DNA of 43,162 nucleotides. It comes from Sphingopyxis sp. KK2. Its GTDB lineage: Bacteria > Pseudomonadota > Alphaproteobacteria > Sphingomonadales > Sphingomonadaceae. The notes beneath the pieces were generated by a model, which saw nothing but the letters and a program-made list of their open reading frames with translations, was not told where the DNA came from and ran no database searches. Location of the stretch: assembly GCF_001990265.1 (NCBI RefSeq), contig NZ_LYVN01000020.1, forward strand, positions 1 to 43,162, in the 5' to 3' direction. Shown in pieces: positions 24,142-33,431 of this stretch (the first letter of the stretch is position 1; each line of letters opens with the position of its first letter). Position numbers and translations under genes: made by a program.

Positions 24142-24951
24142 TCAATGCTTCTTGTCGGCCCAGATGTTCCGGTACGACAGATAGGCGAGGATGCTGAAGA
24201 TCGACAGGAAGATCACGACAGCCCAGCCGACCTGCACGCGCTTCACCAGCTTGGGCTCGGCGGTCCAGACGAGGAACGCGGTGACGTCCTTCGACATCTG
24301 GTCGACGGTCGCCTTGGTGCCGTCGGCGTAGGTCACCTGGTTCGGAGCCAGCGGCGGCGCCATCGCGAGGTTGAGGTTCGCGAAATAGGGGTTGTAGTGC
24401 AGCCCCGTGCCCGGCTTGAGTTCGGCGGGCAGGTTCGCCGGCGGGTTCTGGAACCCGGTCAGCAGCGAATAGACATAGTCCTTGCCGCCTTCGCGCGCCT
24501 TGGTGATCAGCGAAAGGTCCGGCGGCAGCGCATTGTTGTTCGCGGCGCGCGCGGCGGTTTCGTTGGCATAGGGCGACGGGAAATAATCCGACGGCAGGCC
24601 GTCGCGCGTCGCCGGCTCACCCGTGTCGGGGTTGATCGACGGAACCTGGAAACCCTTGGCAAAGGTCTTGACCTGACCAGGGGTGTAGCCGAGCGCCTCG
24701 ATGTCGCGGAAGGCGACGAGGTGCAGGCCGTGACAGGCCGAGCAGACCTCCTTGTACACCTGCATGCCGCGCTGCAGCTGCTGCTTGTCCCAATGGGGCA
24801 GCAGGCCGTCGCTCGCGAGCTTCAGATGCTTGGGGTGTTCGTGGAACGAATGGGCGACATTCTCTTCATTGCTGAGCGGCGTCGTGAGAATCGCGAGCAC
24901 CAGCGCGGTAATGAAACCGAGGCCGACGAGAAATCCGAGCGGGCGAACCAT
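24142..24951 (-). CDS. petC: cytochrome c1 of the bc1 complex
   Basis: 269 residues. The N-terminal hydrophobic segment (GFLVGLGFITALVLAIL) exports the haem domain. The haem c site is CSACH (70-74) with axial Met in LAMAPPL (Met197). A C-terminal anchor (VQVGWAVVIFLSIFSILAYLSY, about 237-258) holds it in the membrane. It passes electrons from the Rieske centre to cytochrome c. It is third gene of petABC, 31 nt after cytochrome b. The start is the ATG at 24951; an upstream extension overlapping petB is rejected. Confidence 0.95.
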   Translation of the reverse strand: MVRPLGFLVGLGFITALVLAILTTPLSNEENVAHSFHEHPKHLKLASDGLLPHWDKQQLQRGMQVYKEVCSACHGLHLVAFRDIEALGYTPGQVKTFAKGFQVPSINPDTGEPATRDGLPSDYFPSPYANETAARAANNNALPPDLSLITKAREGGKDYVYSLLTGFQNPPANLPAELKPGTGLHYNPYFANLNLAMAPPLAPNQVTYADGTKATVDQMSKDVTAFLVWTAEPKLVKRVQVGWAVVIFLSIFSILAYLSYRNIWADKKH

Positions 24952-24982
24952 GGCTGTATCAGCTCCTGTTAAAGTCCGGCGC

Positions 24983-26263
24983 TCAGGCCGTGGCGTCCGA
25001 CGTTTTGTCGGCATGCTTGGCGAGAACCGCCTCGGTGATCGAATTGGGCATCGGCAGCGGACGTTCGATGCGCGACACGATCGGCAGGATCACCAGGAAG
25101 TGGGCGAAATAATAGATCGCGCCAAGCTGGCTGAGGATCACATAGGGCTGTTCGGCCGGCTGCATGCCGCAATAGCCGAGCAGCAGGACGTCGACGACGA
25201 GGATCCAGAAGAAGATCCGGTACAGCGGACGATAGGTCGACGACTTGACCGGCGAGCTGTCGAGCCAGGGCAGGAAGAACAGCACGGCGATCGATGCGAA
25301 CATCGCGATGACGCCCCACAGCTTCGCGTCGATCCACAGGAAGTTGAAGGTGAAGGCCTTCAGGATCGCATAGAAGGGCAGGAAGTACCATTCGGGCACG
25401 ATATGCGCCGGGGTCGAAAGCGAGTTCGCCGGGATATAGTTGTCGGCATGACCCAGCGTGTTCGGGCTGAAGAAGGTCAGCAGCGCGAAGATGATGAGGA
25501 AGATGCCGAGCCCGAAGCCGTCCTTCGCGGTGTAATAGGGGTGGAACGGTACGGTGTCCTGTTCGTCCTTCACCTCGATGCCCGTCGGGTTCGACGAACC
25601 CGGGATGTGCAGCGCCCAGATGTGCAGGATGATGACACCCGCGATCACGAACGGCAGCAGATAGTGCAGCGAGAAGAAGCGGTTGAGCGTGGCGTTGTCG
25701 GGGACGAAGCCGCCGAGCAGCCATTCGCGGACCGGTTCGCCGACCAGCGGGATCGCCGAGAAGAAGCCGGTAATCACCTGCGCGCCCCAGAAGCTCATCT
25801 GGCCCCAGGGAAGGACGTAGCCCATGAAGGCGGTCGCCATCATGAGAAGGAAGATCACCACGCCGAGCAGCCACACCATTTCGCGCGGCGCCTTGTACGA
25901 ACCGTAGAAAAGGCCGCGGAAGATGTGGAGATAGACGACGATGAAGAACATGCTCGCGCCGTTCATATGCGCATAGCGGATGAACCAGCCGGCATTCACG
26001 TCGCGCATGATATGCTCGACCGAGTTGAAGGCGACGCCCGCATTGGCGGCATAATGCATCGCCAGCACGATGCCGGTGATGATCTGGATCGCCAGCGCGG
26101 CGCCGGCGAGGACGCCGAAGTTCCAGAAATAGTTGAGGTTGCGCGGCACCGGATAGCCGGCGCCGACCGCGTTATAGACGAGGCGCGGCAGCGGCAGCTT
26201 CTCGTCCAGCCACTTCATCAGCGGCAGCTGCGGTTCGTAGTTCTTGGCCCAGGGAAAGCTCAT
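24983..26263 (-). CDS. petB: cytochrome b of the bc1 complex
   Basis: 426 residues with eight membrane segments. The four haem-ligand His residues lie in the second and fourth helices (VLAMHY / [23 protein letters not shown] and [21 protein letters not shown]). The quinol-site signature PEWY is intact ([15 protein letters not shown]). It oxidises ubiquinol and moves protons across the inner membrane. It starts 13 nt after the Rieske gene. The protein is full length, with an ordinary C-terminus. Confidence 0.97.
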   Translation of the reverse strand: MSFPWAKNYEPQLPLMKWLDEKLPLPRLVYNAVGAGYPVPRNLNYFWNFGVLAGAALAIQIITGIVLAMHYAANAGVAFNSVEHIMRDVNAGWFIRYAHMNGASMFFIVVYLHIFRGLFYGSYKAPREMVWLLGVVIFLLMMATAFMGYVLPWGQMSFWGAQVITGFFSAIPLVGEPVREWLLGGFVPDNATLNRFFSLHYLLPFVIAGVIILHIWALHIPGSSNPTGIEVKDEQDTVPFHPYYTAKDGFGLGIFLIIFALLTFFSPNTLGHADNYIPANSLSTPAHIVPEWYFLPFYAILKAFTFNFLWIDAKLWGVIAMFASIAVLFFLPWLDSSPVKSSTYRPLYRIFFWILVVDVLLLGYCGMQPAEQPYVILSQLGAIYYFAHFLVILPIVSRIERPLPMPNSITEAVLAKHADKTSDATA

Positions 26264-26276
26264 CTTATCTCGCTCC

Positions 26277-26834
26277 TCAGCCGATCGTCACGACGGTGTC
26301 GCTGGTAAATTCATAGGGCGGCACAACCAGATTTTTGGGTGCCGGACCTTTGCGGATGCGCGCCGCGGTGTCGTAGTGCGACCCGTGGCACGGGCAGAAA
26401 TAACCGCCGAAATCGCCGCGATTCTCGCCCTCGGCGGCGCCGAGCGGCACGCAACCCAAATGGGTGCAGACGCCGAGCGTGATCAGCCAGTTTTCCTTGC
26501 CGGGCTTCGTACGCTGGTCGATCGTTTCGGGATCGCGCAGGTCGCCGAGCGGCACCGCCTTGGCTTCGGCGATTTCCTTCGCGACGAGGTTGCGCACAAA
26601 CACCGGCTGCTTGCGCCAGCTGGTCTTGATCGCCTGGCCGGGCTGGATCGCCGAAATGTCGATTTCGGTGGTCGACAGCGCGAGCACGTCAGCCGACGGG
26701 TTCATCTGGTTGACCAGCGGCAGGACGACGGCGGCCGCGCCGACCCCCGCGAAGCTGACCGCCGCGATATTGATGAAGTCGCGGCGACGGACTCCGTCGT
26801 CGATGACTGCGGCGGCTTCGGTTTCACTGGCCAT
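26277..26834 (-). CDS. petA: Rieske iron-sulfur protein of the bc1 complex
   Basis: 185 residues. The N-terminus has a Tat-like motif ([25 protein letters not shown]) that acts as signal and anchor. The 2Fe-2S ligands are in CTHLGC (Cys123, His125) and CPCHGSH (Cys147, His150), with the disulfide Cys128 and Cys149. It takes one electron from quinol and hands it to cytochrome c1. First gene of petABC; it is divergent from trmL across a 222-bp gap that must contain both promoters. Confidence 0.96.
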   Translation of the reverse strand: MASETEAAAVIDDGVRRRDFINIAAVSFAGVGAAAVVLPLVNQMNPSADVLALSTTEIDISAIQPGQAIKTSWRKQPVFVRNLVAKEIAEAKAVPLGDLRDPETIDQRTKPGKENWLITLGVCTHLGCVPLGAAEGENRGDFGGYFCPCHGSHYDTAARIRKGPAPKNLVVPPYEFTSDTVVTIG

Positions 26835-27056
26835 TCGATTGCCCTTGCCTGGCTGAACTGACAATTTCCCCGGGGAAAGGGCCACCCTTTTTGCGCGCAT
26901 GCGAAAGCACGCGCCCCGGCGGCCCCTCCGGGAATTGCGGGCCTGATAGCGACACAGTCGGGGCTTGCCAACAGGCAATTTCCCCTTTGCGAACCGCTTG
27001 CAGGCACCATCGCCCGGCCCCTCGATTTGCGCGGGCTGGCGCCTTATGAAGCGCGC

Positions 27057-27515
27057 ATGGAAATCGCCCTGTTTCAGCCCGACATCGCGGGCAATGTCGG
27101 CACCACGCTGCGCACCGCCGCCTGTTTCGGCGTGCCTGCACATATTATCGAGCCGTGCGGCTTTCCCTTTTCGGACGGCGCGTTGAAGCGCGCCGGCATG
27201 GACTATGCGGTCCGCGCCAATGTCCGGCGCCATCCCGACTGGAATGCATTCCGGCAATGGTCGCAGATCGGCGGCCAGCGCCTCGTCCTCCTGACGACCG
27301 CCGGTGCGACGCCGCTGCCGCATTTTGATTTCGATCCAGGCGACATCCTGCTGTTCGGATCAGAGAGCAGCGGCGTTCCGCATCATGTCCATGACGCGGT
27401 CACCGCGCGCGTCGCGATTCCGATGCACAGGGACTTTCGCTCCTTGAATGTCGCGGTCGCGGCTGGCATCGCGCTCGCCGAGGCGCTCAGGCAGACGAAA
27501 GGTTTTCCCGCATGA
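27057..27515 (+). CDS. trmL: tRNA (cytidine/uridine-34-2'-O)-methyltransferase
   Basis: 152 residues, the usual length for this SPOUT enzyme. It methylates the ribose at the wobble position of tRNA-Leu species using S-adenosylmethionine. Recognised by MEIALFQPDIAGNVGTTLRTAACFG at the start, LLFGSESSGVP and IPMHRDFRSLNVAVAAGIALAEALRQ at the knot. The ATG at 27057 gives the canonical N-terminus. It overlaps hemF by 4 bases (ATGA). Confidence 0.92.
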   Translation: MEIALFQPDIAGNVGTTLRTAACFGVPAHIIEPCGFPFSDGALKRAGMDYAVRANVRRHPDWNAFRQWSQIGGQRLVLLTTAGATPLPHFDFDPGDILLFGSESSGVPHHVHDAVTARVAIPMHRDFRSLNVAVAAGIALAEALRQTKGFPA

Positions 27516-28372
27516 TTTTGCTCGACCCCCAGCAACAGGCTGCCCGCAACTGGTTCGAATCGTTGCGCGACCGGATCTGCGCCGAGTTCGAGGCGATCGA
27601 GGCCGAAGCCGGCAGCGAGGCGCGCTTTTCCTATACGCCGTGGGACCGCGAGGCCGAGGGGCTGGAGCCCGGCGCCGGTGGTGGCGGCGTGCGCGGGGTG
27701 ATGACGGGTCAGGTGTTCGAAAAGGTCGGGGTCAATGTCTCGACCGTGGGCGGCCAATTCGCGCCCGATTTCGCCGCCTCGATCCATGGTGCCGCCGAGG
27801 ATCCCAGCTTTTTCGCGACCGGGATCAGCCTCGTCGCGCATATGGCGAACCCGCATGTCCCGGCGGTGCATATGAACACGCGCTTCCTCGTCACGACGCG
27901 GCGCTGGTTCGGCGGCGGCGCCGACCTCAACCCCCCGATTCCCTATGCCGAGGATACCAACGCCTTCCACGCCCGGCTGCGCGCCGCCTGCGCCCCCTTC
28001 GGTCCCGACGTCTATGAACGCTATGCCAAATGGGCCGAGGATTATTTCTACATCCCGCACCGCGGCGTCCATCGGGGCGTTGGCGGCATCTTCTACGATC
28101 ATCTCGAATCGGGCGACGATGCCGAGTTCGACCGCAATTTCGAACTCACCCGCGCAGTGGGCGAAGCGTTTCTGGACGTCTTCCCCCAGATCGTCCGGCG
28201 CCGCATGGGCCTGCCCTTCACCGAAGAAGAGCGCGAGGCGCAGCTGATCTGGCGCGGCCGCTATGCCGAATTCAACCTCGTCTACGACCGCGGCACGCTG
28301 TTCGGGCTCAAGACCGGCGGCAATATCGACGCGATCCTGATGAGCCTGCCCCCGCTCGCCAAGTGGAACTGA
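27512..28372 (+). CDS. hemF: coproporphyrinogen III oxidase, oxygen-dependent
   Basis: 286 residues. It converts coproporphyrinogen III to protoporphyrinogen IX with O2 in haem synthesis. Strong marks are GVNVSTVGGQFAP, MNTRFLVTTRRWFGGGADLNPPIPY, HRGVHRGVGGIFYDHLESGD and YAEFNLVYDRGTLFGLKTGGNIDAILMSLPP. Its translation is coupled to trmL. A hairpin shared with the convergent membrane gene follows the stop. Confidence 0.96.
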   Translation: MILLDPQQQAARNWFESLRDRICAEFEAIEAEAGSEARFSYTPWDREAEGLEPGAGGGGVRGVMTGQVFEKVGVNVSTVGGQFAPDFAASIHGAAEDPSFFATGISLVAHMANPHVPAVHMNTRFLVTTRRWFGGGADLNPPIPYAEDTNAFHARLRAACAPFGPDVYERYAKWAEDYFYIPHRGVHRGVGGIFYDHLESGDDAEFDRNFELTRAVGEAFLDVFPQIVRRRMGLPFTEEEREAQLIWRGRYAEFNLVYDRGTLFGLKTGGNIDAILMSLPPLAKWN

Positions 28373-28380
28373 TGCAAAAA

Positions 28381-28404
28381 GGGCGCCCCGTTACCGGAGC
28401 GCCC
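28381..28404. terminator. terminator hairpin between hemF and the convergent membrane gene
   Basis: Arms of 10 nt (28381-28390 and 28395-28404) pair with one G-T-type mismatch around TTAC. The minus strand continues with TTTTTG, so it clearly terminates the leftward membrane gene. On the plus strand the T content is weaker (TTCCTGTT). Confidence 0.75.
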
Positions 28405-28429
28405 TTCCTGTTATCTTGATCGACGAGCC

Positions 28430-29305
28430 TCAGGCGAAGACGTCGGGCGAACCCTGAGTCCCAATGCAGCGATAGATGCCGGCGGGCATCGACACCGACA
28501 CCAGGATCACCGGCACATAGACGATCAGCGCCATCAGCAGCAGGCCGACCACCGCACCCGCGCCAGCATCGGGCGTCATCATCGTGCTCGACAGCCCGCC
28601 GAACACCATCGACACCACGAAGATGAAGACGAGGAAGAGCAGGATCATCACGAAGTTGAAGCCGACGATCGTCCACTGCGACGCGCTCGTCAGCTTCCAC
28701 GATTCGGCGAACGCCGAGAAGGGATTCGACGACCGGTTCACCGCCATCAGCGGCCCTGCGGCGGTGAGGCGCCCGAAGAACCACAGGAAAAAGACGATGA
28801 TCGCGATATAGAAGATGATCCCGAACAGGATCAGTCCTGCCGATGCCCCGCCGCTGGCGAACGCCTCGGGCGACAGGCCGCTGGCGCCGAATACGCCGAT
28901 GGCGAGCAGACCGACGATGAACAGAACAATGTAGAACAGGATCATCACGCCGATCTGCACTACGAAATTGCCGAGCATCAGCGCGAAGCCCGCGCCAAGG
29001 CCCCAGCCGATGTCGCTGGCGGGTTCGCCGCCAACGAGACCGGTTCGCCAGATCAGCAGGCTCGCCGCATAGACGATCGTCCCCGCGATGAAGCCGAAGA
29101 GGATGAACGATCCGAAGGCGCCAAAGGCGGCGGATGGATCGCCCTGCGCCATCATCATGGTCATCATCGCATTGCGCAACAGCAACCAGCCGAGCAGGCA
29201 GACGACGACGACCGCGCCCCCCAGCCATAACAGCATCTGCATCCAGTTGGTTTTCAGGAACCCGAAGGTCTCCGAAAAAGCGGCACCGACACTCATTTTG
29301 ACCAT
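28430..29305 (-). CDS. multi-pass membrane protein of unknown function (paralogue 1)
   Basis: 291 residues with about six membrane helices (for example LLWLGGAVVVVCLLGWLLL, MILFYIVLFIVGLLAIGVF, IIFYIAIIVFFLWFFG, LVFIFVVSMVFGGL). A cytoplasmic motif NPFSAFAESWKLTSASQWTI recurs in the next gene as NPLAAIQESWRLTKDNGWRI. This pattern resembles the membrane domain of glycerophosphodiester phosphodiesterase-like and DUF7847-type proteins, which have no known activity on their own. Function unknown. 123 bp separate it from its paralogue. Confidence 0.8.
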   Translation of the reverse strand: MVKMSVGAAFSETFGFLKTNWMQMLLWLGGAVVVVCLLGWLLLRNAMMTMMMAQGDPSAAFGAFGSFILFGFIAGTIVYAASLLIWRTGLVGGEPASDIGWGLGAGFALMLGNFVVQIGVMILFYIVLFIVGLLAIGVFGASGLSPEAFASGGASAGLILFGIIFYIAIIVFFLWFFGRLTAAGPLMAVNRSSNPFSAFAESWKLTSASQWTIVGFNFVMILLFLVFIFVVSMVFGGLSSTMMTPDAGAGAVVGLLLMALIVYVPVILVSVSMPAGIYRCIGTQGSPDVFA

Positions 29306-29428
29306 GATTTCCCCCTTTGTTGAATTCTTCCTTATTCCTTCTTGTGCGCCCGATATCCTGCCTAGCGGGTTGTCGTCGTGATTGCGATCACTTCATGCCG
29401 TAACGGAAAAACGGCACCGACCGATCGG

Positions 29429-30247
29429 TCACGAAAATATCTCGCTCCCACCGCGCAGCGCCAGCTGGCGATAGGAGGCAGCGCTGATCGCGGCGGAGAC
29501 GATACCGCCGACGGCGGCGACCCCGCCTTCAACCAGCCCGGTCAGCATCCGCCCGATGCCATCGCCCGTGCCGACGAGCGCGGCGACTAGGCCGCCCAGC
29601 ATGACCGCAACGATCAGCACCACGAGCGTGACGAGGAACATGAACAGCGCAATCCGCCAGCCATTGTCCTTGGTCAGCCGCCAGCTTTCCTGGATCGCAG
29701 CGAGCGGATTGAACAAGGTGCGGTCGACCAGCACCGGCGACGTCACCGCGAGCCGGCCCCACAGATAGAAACAGATGCCGAGGAACAGCAGCGCGGCGAC
29801 GAACAGCAGCAGCGCGCCGATCGCGCCGCCGCCCGCGGCGATCCCGGGCAGGAACAGCCCCAGCGCGATCACCCCGACCCCGATGCCAAGGATCAGCTGG
29901 ACCGCGATCATCGTCGGCACCATCTTGAGCGCGAAGACCAGCGCGTCGCCGACGCTGATGCCCGTGTGCGACAACCAGAGCCGCATGATACCGACCCCGC
30001 CGATCGCACCGATCACGCCGGTGAGCAGCTGATAGGGAATCGCCTGACGCGCACTTTCCTGCAAGGTCGCCATCATCTGCTGGAACGTCGCATTGGCAAC
30101 GGGCTCGAGCGGCACCGGGCCGAACCACGAAACCGCCAGCGTCGGCAGGAAGAGGAACACCGCCGCGATGGTGAGAGTCAGCGCGCTGTGCGACTTGAGC
30201 AACACCATGCTGTCGTCCCACGCCGCACCCATATCGAACTTTGGCAT
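29429..30247 (-). CDS. multi-pass membrane protein of unknown function (paralogue 2)
   Basis: 272 residues with about six membrane helices (LTLTIAAVFLFLPTLAVSWF, AVQLILGIGVGVIALGLFLP, ALLLFVAALLFLGICFYLWG, ALFMFLVTLVVLIVAVMLGGLVAAL). It shares the ESW-type motif and topology with the gene downstream, so the two look like an old tandem duplication. No catalytic residues are evident. It is divergent from lipB, with 127 bp between them. Confidence 0.8.
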   Translation of the reverse strand: MPKFDMGAAWDDSMVLLKSHSALTLTIAAVFLFLPTLAVSWFGPVPLEPVANATFQQMMATLQESARQAIPYQLLTGVIGAIGGVGIMRLWLSHTGISVGDALVFALKMVPTMIAVQLILGIGVGVIALGLFLPGIAAGGGAIGALLLFVAALLFLGICFYLWGRLAVTSPVLVDRTLFNPLAAIQESWRLTKDNGWRIALFMFLVTLVVLIVAVMLGGLVAALVGTGDGIGRMLTGLVEGGVAAVGGIVSAAISAASYRQLALRGGSEIFS

Positions 30248-30374
30248 CTATATCCCGTCTCTGCTCAATTTCCGGACCGGGAGACTGACCGCCTTGGCGC
30301 GCGTTGTCCAGCCATGTTAACGATTTAGCACGCGGCGCTTGCACTCGATCGCGCACGGGCGCAGGAGGCGCGCG

Positions 30375-31028
30375 ATGAGCCTTTCCTCGTTACCCGAATG
30401 GACCGTATCGCCGGGTCTGACCGATTACCCCGCCGCGCTCGCCGACATGGAGGCACGCGCCGCCGCCATTTATGCCGGCGAGGCGGGCGAGCGCATCTGG
30501 CTGCTCGAACATCCGCCGCTCTACACCGCCGGCACCAGCTCCGATCCCGCCGAACTGCTCGATCCGCGCTTCCCGGTCTATGACGCAGGGCGCGGCGGAC
30601 GTTACACCTATCACGGCCCCGGCCAGCGCGTCGGCTATGTCCAGCTCAACCTGGCGCAACGCGGCCGCGACGTGCGCGCCTATGTGTCGGCGCTCGAAGG
30701 CTGGGTGATCGACGCGCTCGCCGAGCTCGGGGTCGAAGCGCGCCGCGCGGAGGGCCGCATCGGCATCTGGACCGACGACGAATTCGGCCGCGAGGCCAAG
30801 ATCGGCGCGATCGGCGTGCGCGTGAAGCGCTGGGTGACGATGCACGGCGTCTCGCTCAACGTCGCACCCGACTTGGCGCACTTCGGCGGCATCGTGCCGT
30901 GCGGGATCGCCGAATTTCCGGTGACCAGCCTCGCCGCGCTCGGCAAAACGGCCGGGTTCGCCGAGGTCGATGCCGCGCTGGCGAATGCCCTGCCCGCCTT
31001 TCTCGACAAAATTTCGGCCAGCGCCTAG
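30375..31028 (+). CDS. lipB: octanoyl-[ACP]:protein N-octanoyltransferase
   Basis: 217 residues. It moves octanoyl groups from acyl carrier protein to lipoyl domains, the first step of lipoate synthesis. The signature [22 protein letters not shown] is complete. The catalytic Cys lies in GIVPCGI and the Lys in [23 protein letters not shown]. The ATG at 30375 follows AGGAGG and gives the natural N-terminus; a start 12 codons earlier is possible but lacks a ribosome site. Confidence 0.95.
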   Translation: MSLSSLPEWTVSPGLTDYPAALADMEARAAAIYAGEAGERIWLLEHPPLYTAGTSSDPAELLDPRFPVYDAGRGGRYTYHGPGQRVGYVQLNLAQRGRDVRAYVSALEGWVIDALAELGVEARRAEGRIGIWTDDEFGREAKIGAIGVRVKRWVTMHGVSLNVAPDLAHFGGIVPCGIAEFPVTSLAALGKTAGFAEVDAALANALPAFLDKISASA

Positions 31029-31037
31029 GAAGCAGCC

Positions 31038-31376
31038 ATGACCCGCATCATCCTTCCCTCGCTCCTGCTCTTCGCCCTGGCCGCCTGCGGCAGCGAGCCC
31101 GCGGGCAAGACGACATCGCAGCTGAACGCAGTCGAGGTCGAGCCCGGCACGATCAGCGATTCGATGATCATCCTCGACGATGCGAGCGGCGACGGGACGG
31201 CGGTCGACAATAGCGTGCCCGACGACGGCAGCGCCAAGCCCGCCGCGAAGACCGAGGACAGCACCGACGAGGCTACCGACGAAACCGCGACGACCGGCGA
31301 CGGTGCCGAAACCATCTCGTCGCCCGTCGCCAAAAAGGCCGAAACGCCCGCGCCCGCCAAGAAGGCCGGCGAATAA
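31038..31376 (+). CDS. small acidic lipoprotein
   Basis: 112 residues. The signal peptide ends in the lipobox LAAC, so Cys18 should be lipidated. The rest is low-complexity: acidic Asp/Glu/Thr-rich in the middle (EDSTDEATDETATTGDGAE) and Lys/Pro/Ala-rich at the end. Some of it reads SDSMIILDDASGDGTAVDNSVPDD. Function unknown. It lies 9 nt after lipB and is probably co-transcribed. It converges on queE. Confidence 0.75.
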   Translation: MTRIILPSLLLFALAACGSEPAGKTTSQLNAVEVEPGTISDSMIILDDASGDGTAVDNSVPDDGSAKPAAKTEDSTDEATDETATTGDGAETISSPVAKKAETPAPAKKAGE

Positions 31377-31380
31377 ACGT

Positions 31381-32013
31381 CTAGCGCAGCCCGAGGCTCT
31401 TGTGCGCCTGGAGCGACAGGCGCCAACGGGGATCGTCCATCACCAGGTCGATGCAGGCCTGGACATTGGCCGCGGCATTGGGGTCGTCGAGCGGCTGGAC
31501 CAGCAGATGCGCAAAATCGAGCGTCGCGAAGCGCGCCACGTCGCTGCCCGGCTGCGGCCAGACGAGCTTCAGTTCATCGCCGCTCGTCTGGACCAGTTCG
31601 CTGCCCGCCTTCGGGCTTATGCAGATCCAGTCGATGCTGCGCGGCACCGCGAAGGTCCCGTTGCTTTCGATCGCGATGGTGAAACCCTCGGCATGCAGCG
31701 CATCGATCAATGCCGCATCGACCTGCAGCATCGGCTCGCCGCCGGTCAGCACGACATAGCGGTCGTCGGCGCCATCGCCCCAGCTTGCGGCGATCGTCAC
31801 GGCCAGCGTGCCCGCGTCCTTATATTTGCCGCCGAGCGTACCGTCGGTGCCGACAAAGTCGGTGTCGCAGAATTGGCAGACAGCCTTGGCACGATCCTTT
31901 TCGCGCCCGGTCCACAGATTGCAGCCCGAAAAGCGGCAGAACACCGCACGGCGCCCCGCCTGCGCCCCCTCGCCCTGCAAGGTGAGGAAGATTTCCTTGA
32001 CCGCATAGGCCAT
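31381..32013 (-). CDS. queE: 7-carboxy-7-deazaguanine synthase
   Basis: 210 residues. This radical SAM enzyme makes the 7-deazaguanine base for queuosine. The cluster Cys residues are spaced as C-X14-C-X2-C (CNLWTGREKDRAKAVCQFC), the spacing that marks one QueE group. SAM contacts are VLTGGEP and AIESNGT. It begins with the conserved VKEIFLTLQGEGAQAGR. It lies 3 nt downstream of queC on the same strand, so both form a small pathway operon. Confidence 0.93.
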   Translation of the reverse strand: MAYAVKEIFLTLQGEGAQAGRRAVFCRFSGCNLWTGREKDRAKAVCQFCDTDFVGTDGTLGGKYKDAGTLAVTIAASWGDGADDRYVVLTGGEPMLQVDAALIDALHAEGFTIAIESNGTFAVPRSIDWICISPKAGSELVQTSGDELKLVWPQPGSDVARFATLDFAHLLVQPLDDPNAAANVQACIDLVMDDPRWRLSLQAHKSLGLR

Positions 32014-32016
32014 GCG

Positions 32017-32709
32017 TCAGGCCCGAACGGCGTAGCGGGTCGGGTCGACCAGCCCGGCGTCGGCAAAGCCCTTTGACCGCAGGCGGCAGCTGTCGCACAG
32101 CCCGCAATGTTCGGCGCTCGGCGCCGGATCGTAGCAGGACCAGCTCATCCCCGCGTCCATGCCCAGTCGCGCCGCCTCCGCCGCGATGTCGGCCTTGGTC
32201 ATATGCTGGAGCGGCGCGTGGATGCGGAAATCGACGCCCTTGTCGCCGTCGCGCGTCGCGAGGCGCGCGAGCTTTTCGAAGCCCGCGATGAATTCGGGGC
32301 GACAGTCGGGATAACCCGAATAATCGAGCGCATTGACCCCGATGACGATGTCCTGCGCCTGACGCGCCTCGGCGAGCCCCAGCGTCAGCGACAGGAAAAT
32401 CAGGTTGCGCGCGGGGACGTAGGTCACGGGGACCTCGTCGCCGACCCCTTCCTTCGGCACCGCGATATCGTCGGTCAGCGCCGAGCCGCCGAAACGGCGG
32501 AGGTCGAGCGGCAGCACGATATGTTCGGCCGCGCCGACATAAGCCGCGATGCGCGCGGCGGATTCGAGTTCGACGCGGTGGCGCTGGTTATAGTCGATCG
32601 TCAACGCGACGATCCGCGCCCCCGCCTCGCGCGCGAGCCCGGCACAGACCATCGAGTCGAGCCCGCCCGACAACAGGACGATCAGGGGTTTTCCGGCGAC
32701 ATCTTGCAT
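32017..32709 (-). CDS. queC: 7-cyano-7-deazaguanine synthase
   Basis: 230 residues. It turns the QueE product into preQ0 using ATP and ammonia. The ATP loop LLSGGLDS is near residue 15 and the zinc cysteines are in SWSCYDP…HCGLCDSCRLR. The ATG at 32709 (MQDVAGKPLIVLL) is chosen over a GTG seven codons upstream. It is the first gene of queC-queE. Confidence 0.94.
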   Translation of the reverse strand: MQDVAGKPLIVLLSGGLDSMVCAGLAREAGARIVALTIDYNQRHRVELESAARIAAYVGAAEHIVLPLDLRRFGGSALTDDIAVPKEGVGDEVPVTYVPARNLIFLSLTLGLAEARQAQDIVIGVNALDYSGYPDCRPEFIAGFEKLARLATRDGDKGVDFRIHAPLQHMTKADIAAEAARLGMDAGMSWSCYDPAPSAEHCGLCDSCRLRSKGFADAGLVDPTRYAVRA

Positions 32710-32760
32710 CGGCGCCAGATAGGCCCGCACCGCCGGGGGTGCAAGTGCTGCGCCGCACCA

Positions 32761-32796
32761 AAGAAAACGGGCCGCACGGCTGTCGCTGTACGGCCC
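32761..32796 (-). terminator. intrinsic terminator upstream of queC
   Basis: The stem GGGCCG (32769-32774) / CGGCCC (32791-32796), with further inner pairs, is followed on the minus strand by CGTTTTCTTT. It would end transcription of the DUF3617-like gene before queC. Confidence 0.55.
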
Positions 32797-32894
32797 AGTT
32801 CGGCATGAAAGCCGTTAGGGAGAAGGACACACATCGGTGCGTCGTGCCTTCTGCCTATCATCCTATGGTTAACGAAGTGTTACGGCCCGCCGAT

Positions 32895-33305
32895 TCAATT
32901 GGTGCAGGCGCCGCTGCGCCGCGCCTCATAGGCCTGCGAGAAAGGCTTGCCGTCGGCGATCCCCTGCGTGTCGATCTGGACGAGCCGGTTGGTCTCGCTG
33001 CGGATCGTCGTTCGGCCATGCCCCGCGCCCGGGCAGGTATAATGGACCGTCACCGACTTGGGGGTATCTTCGATGATATAGCGCGAACAGTTCGCGCGCG
33101 GGTGGAAGATCTGGATCATCCGCCGCGCATCGCCGAAGCACATCGTCTGCTTGACCGCCTGGTTGCCGCGCTCGCGCAATTGCCACCCGCCCTTCTCGAG
33201 CTGGTCGAGCATCGCGAGCGAGGGCGCCTCGGCAGGCACAGCGCTCGCACCGGCGAGCGCCACAACCGCGAAAGATGCTTTGGTCAAACGGGAAAAGATC
33301 GCCAT
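32895..33305 (-). CDS. periplasmic DUF3617-like protein
   Basis: 136 residues. The signal peptide (MAIFSRLTKASFAVVALAGASAVPAEA) is followed by a domain of about 105 residues with six Cys or near-Cys landmarks: KGGWQLRERG, TMCFGDARRM, ANCSRYII, HYTCPGAGHGRTTIRSETNRLVQIDTQG and a C-terminal SGAC. The pattern (Trp near the start, a Cys-containing centre, a repeated beta core) resembles DUF3617. Function unknown. The ATG at 33305 with AGGTGG upstream is the likely start. Confidence 0.7.
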   Translation of the reverse strand: MAIFSRLTKASFAVVALAGASAVPAEAPSLAMLDQLEKGGWQLRERGNQAVKQTMCFGDARRMIQIFHPRANCSRYIIEDTPKSVTVHYTCPGAGHGRTTIRSETNRLVQIDTQGIADGKPFSQAYEARRSGACTN

Positions 33306-33431
33306 GTCCACCTATCCAACGATTGCCCTTTATCGCGGGCAAACATGCGACCCTGTGATGACTAGGTAACGTTTCGGCACCGCGATTTCAACCGCTTGGC
33401 GCTAAAACACGTCCGTTTGTCGCTCGCGGCG

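Noticed and set aside
24752..26308. A 518-codon plus-strand open frame across petC and petB.
   Set aside because: It is antisense to two certain genes and its product is Arg/Asp/Glu/His-rich shadow sequence.
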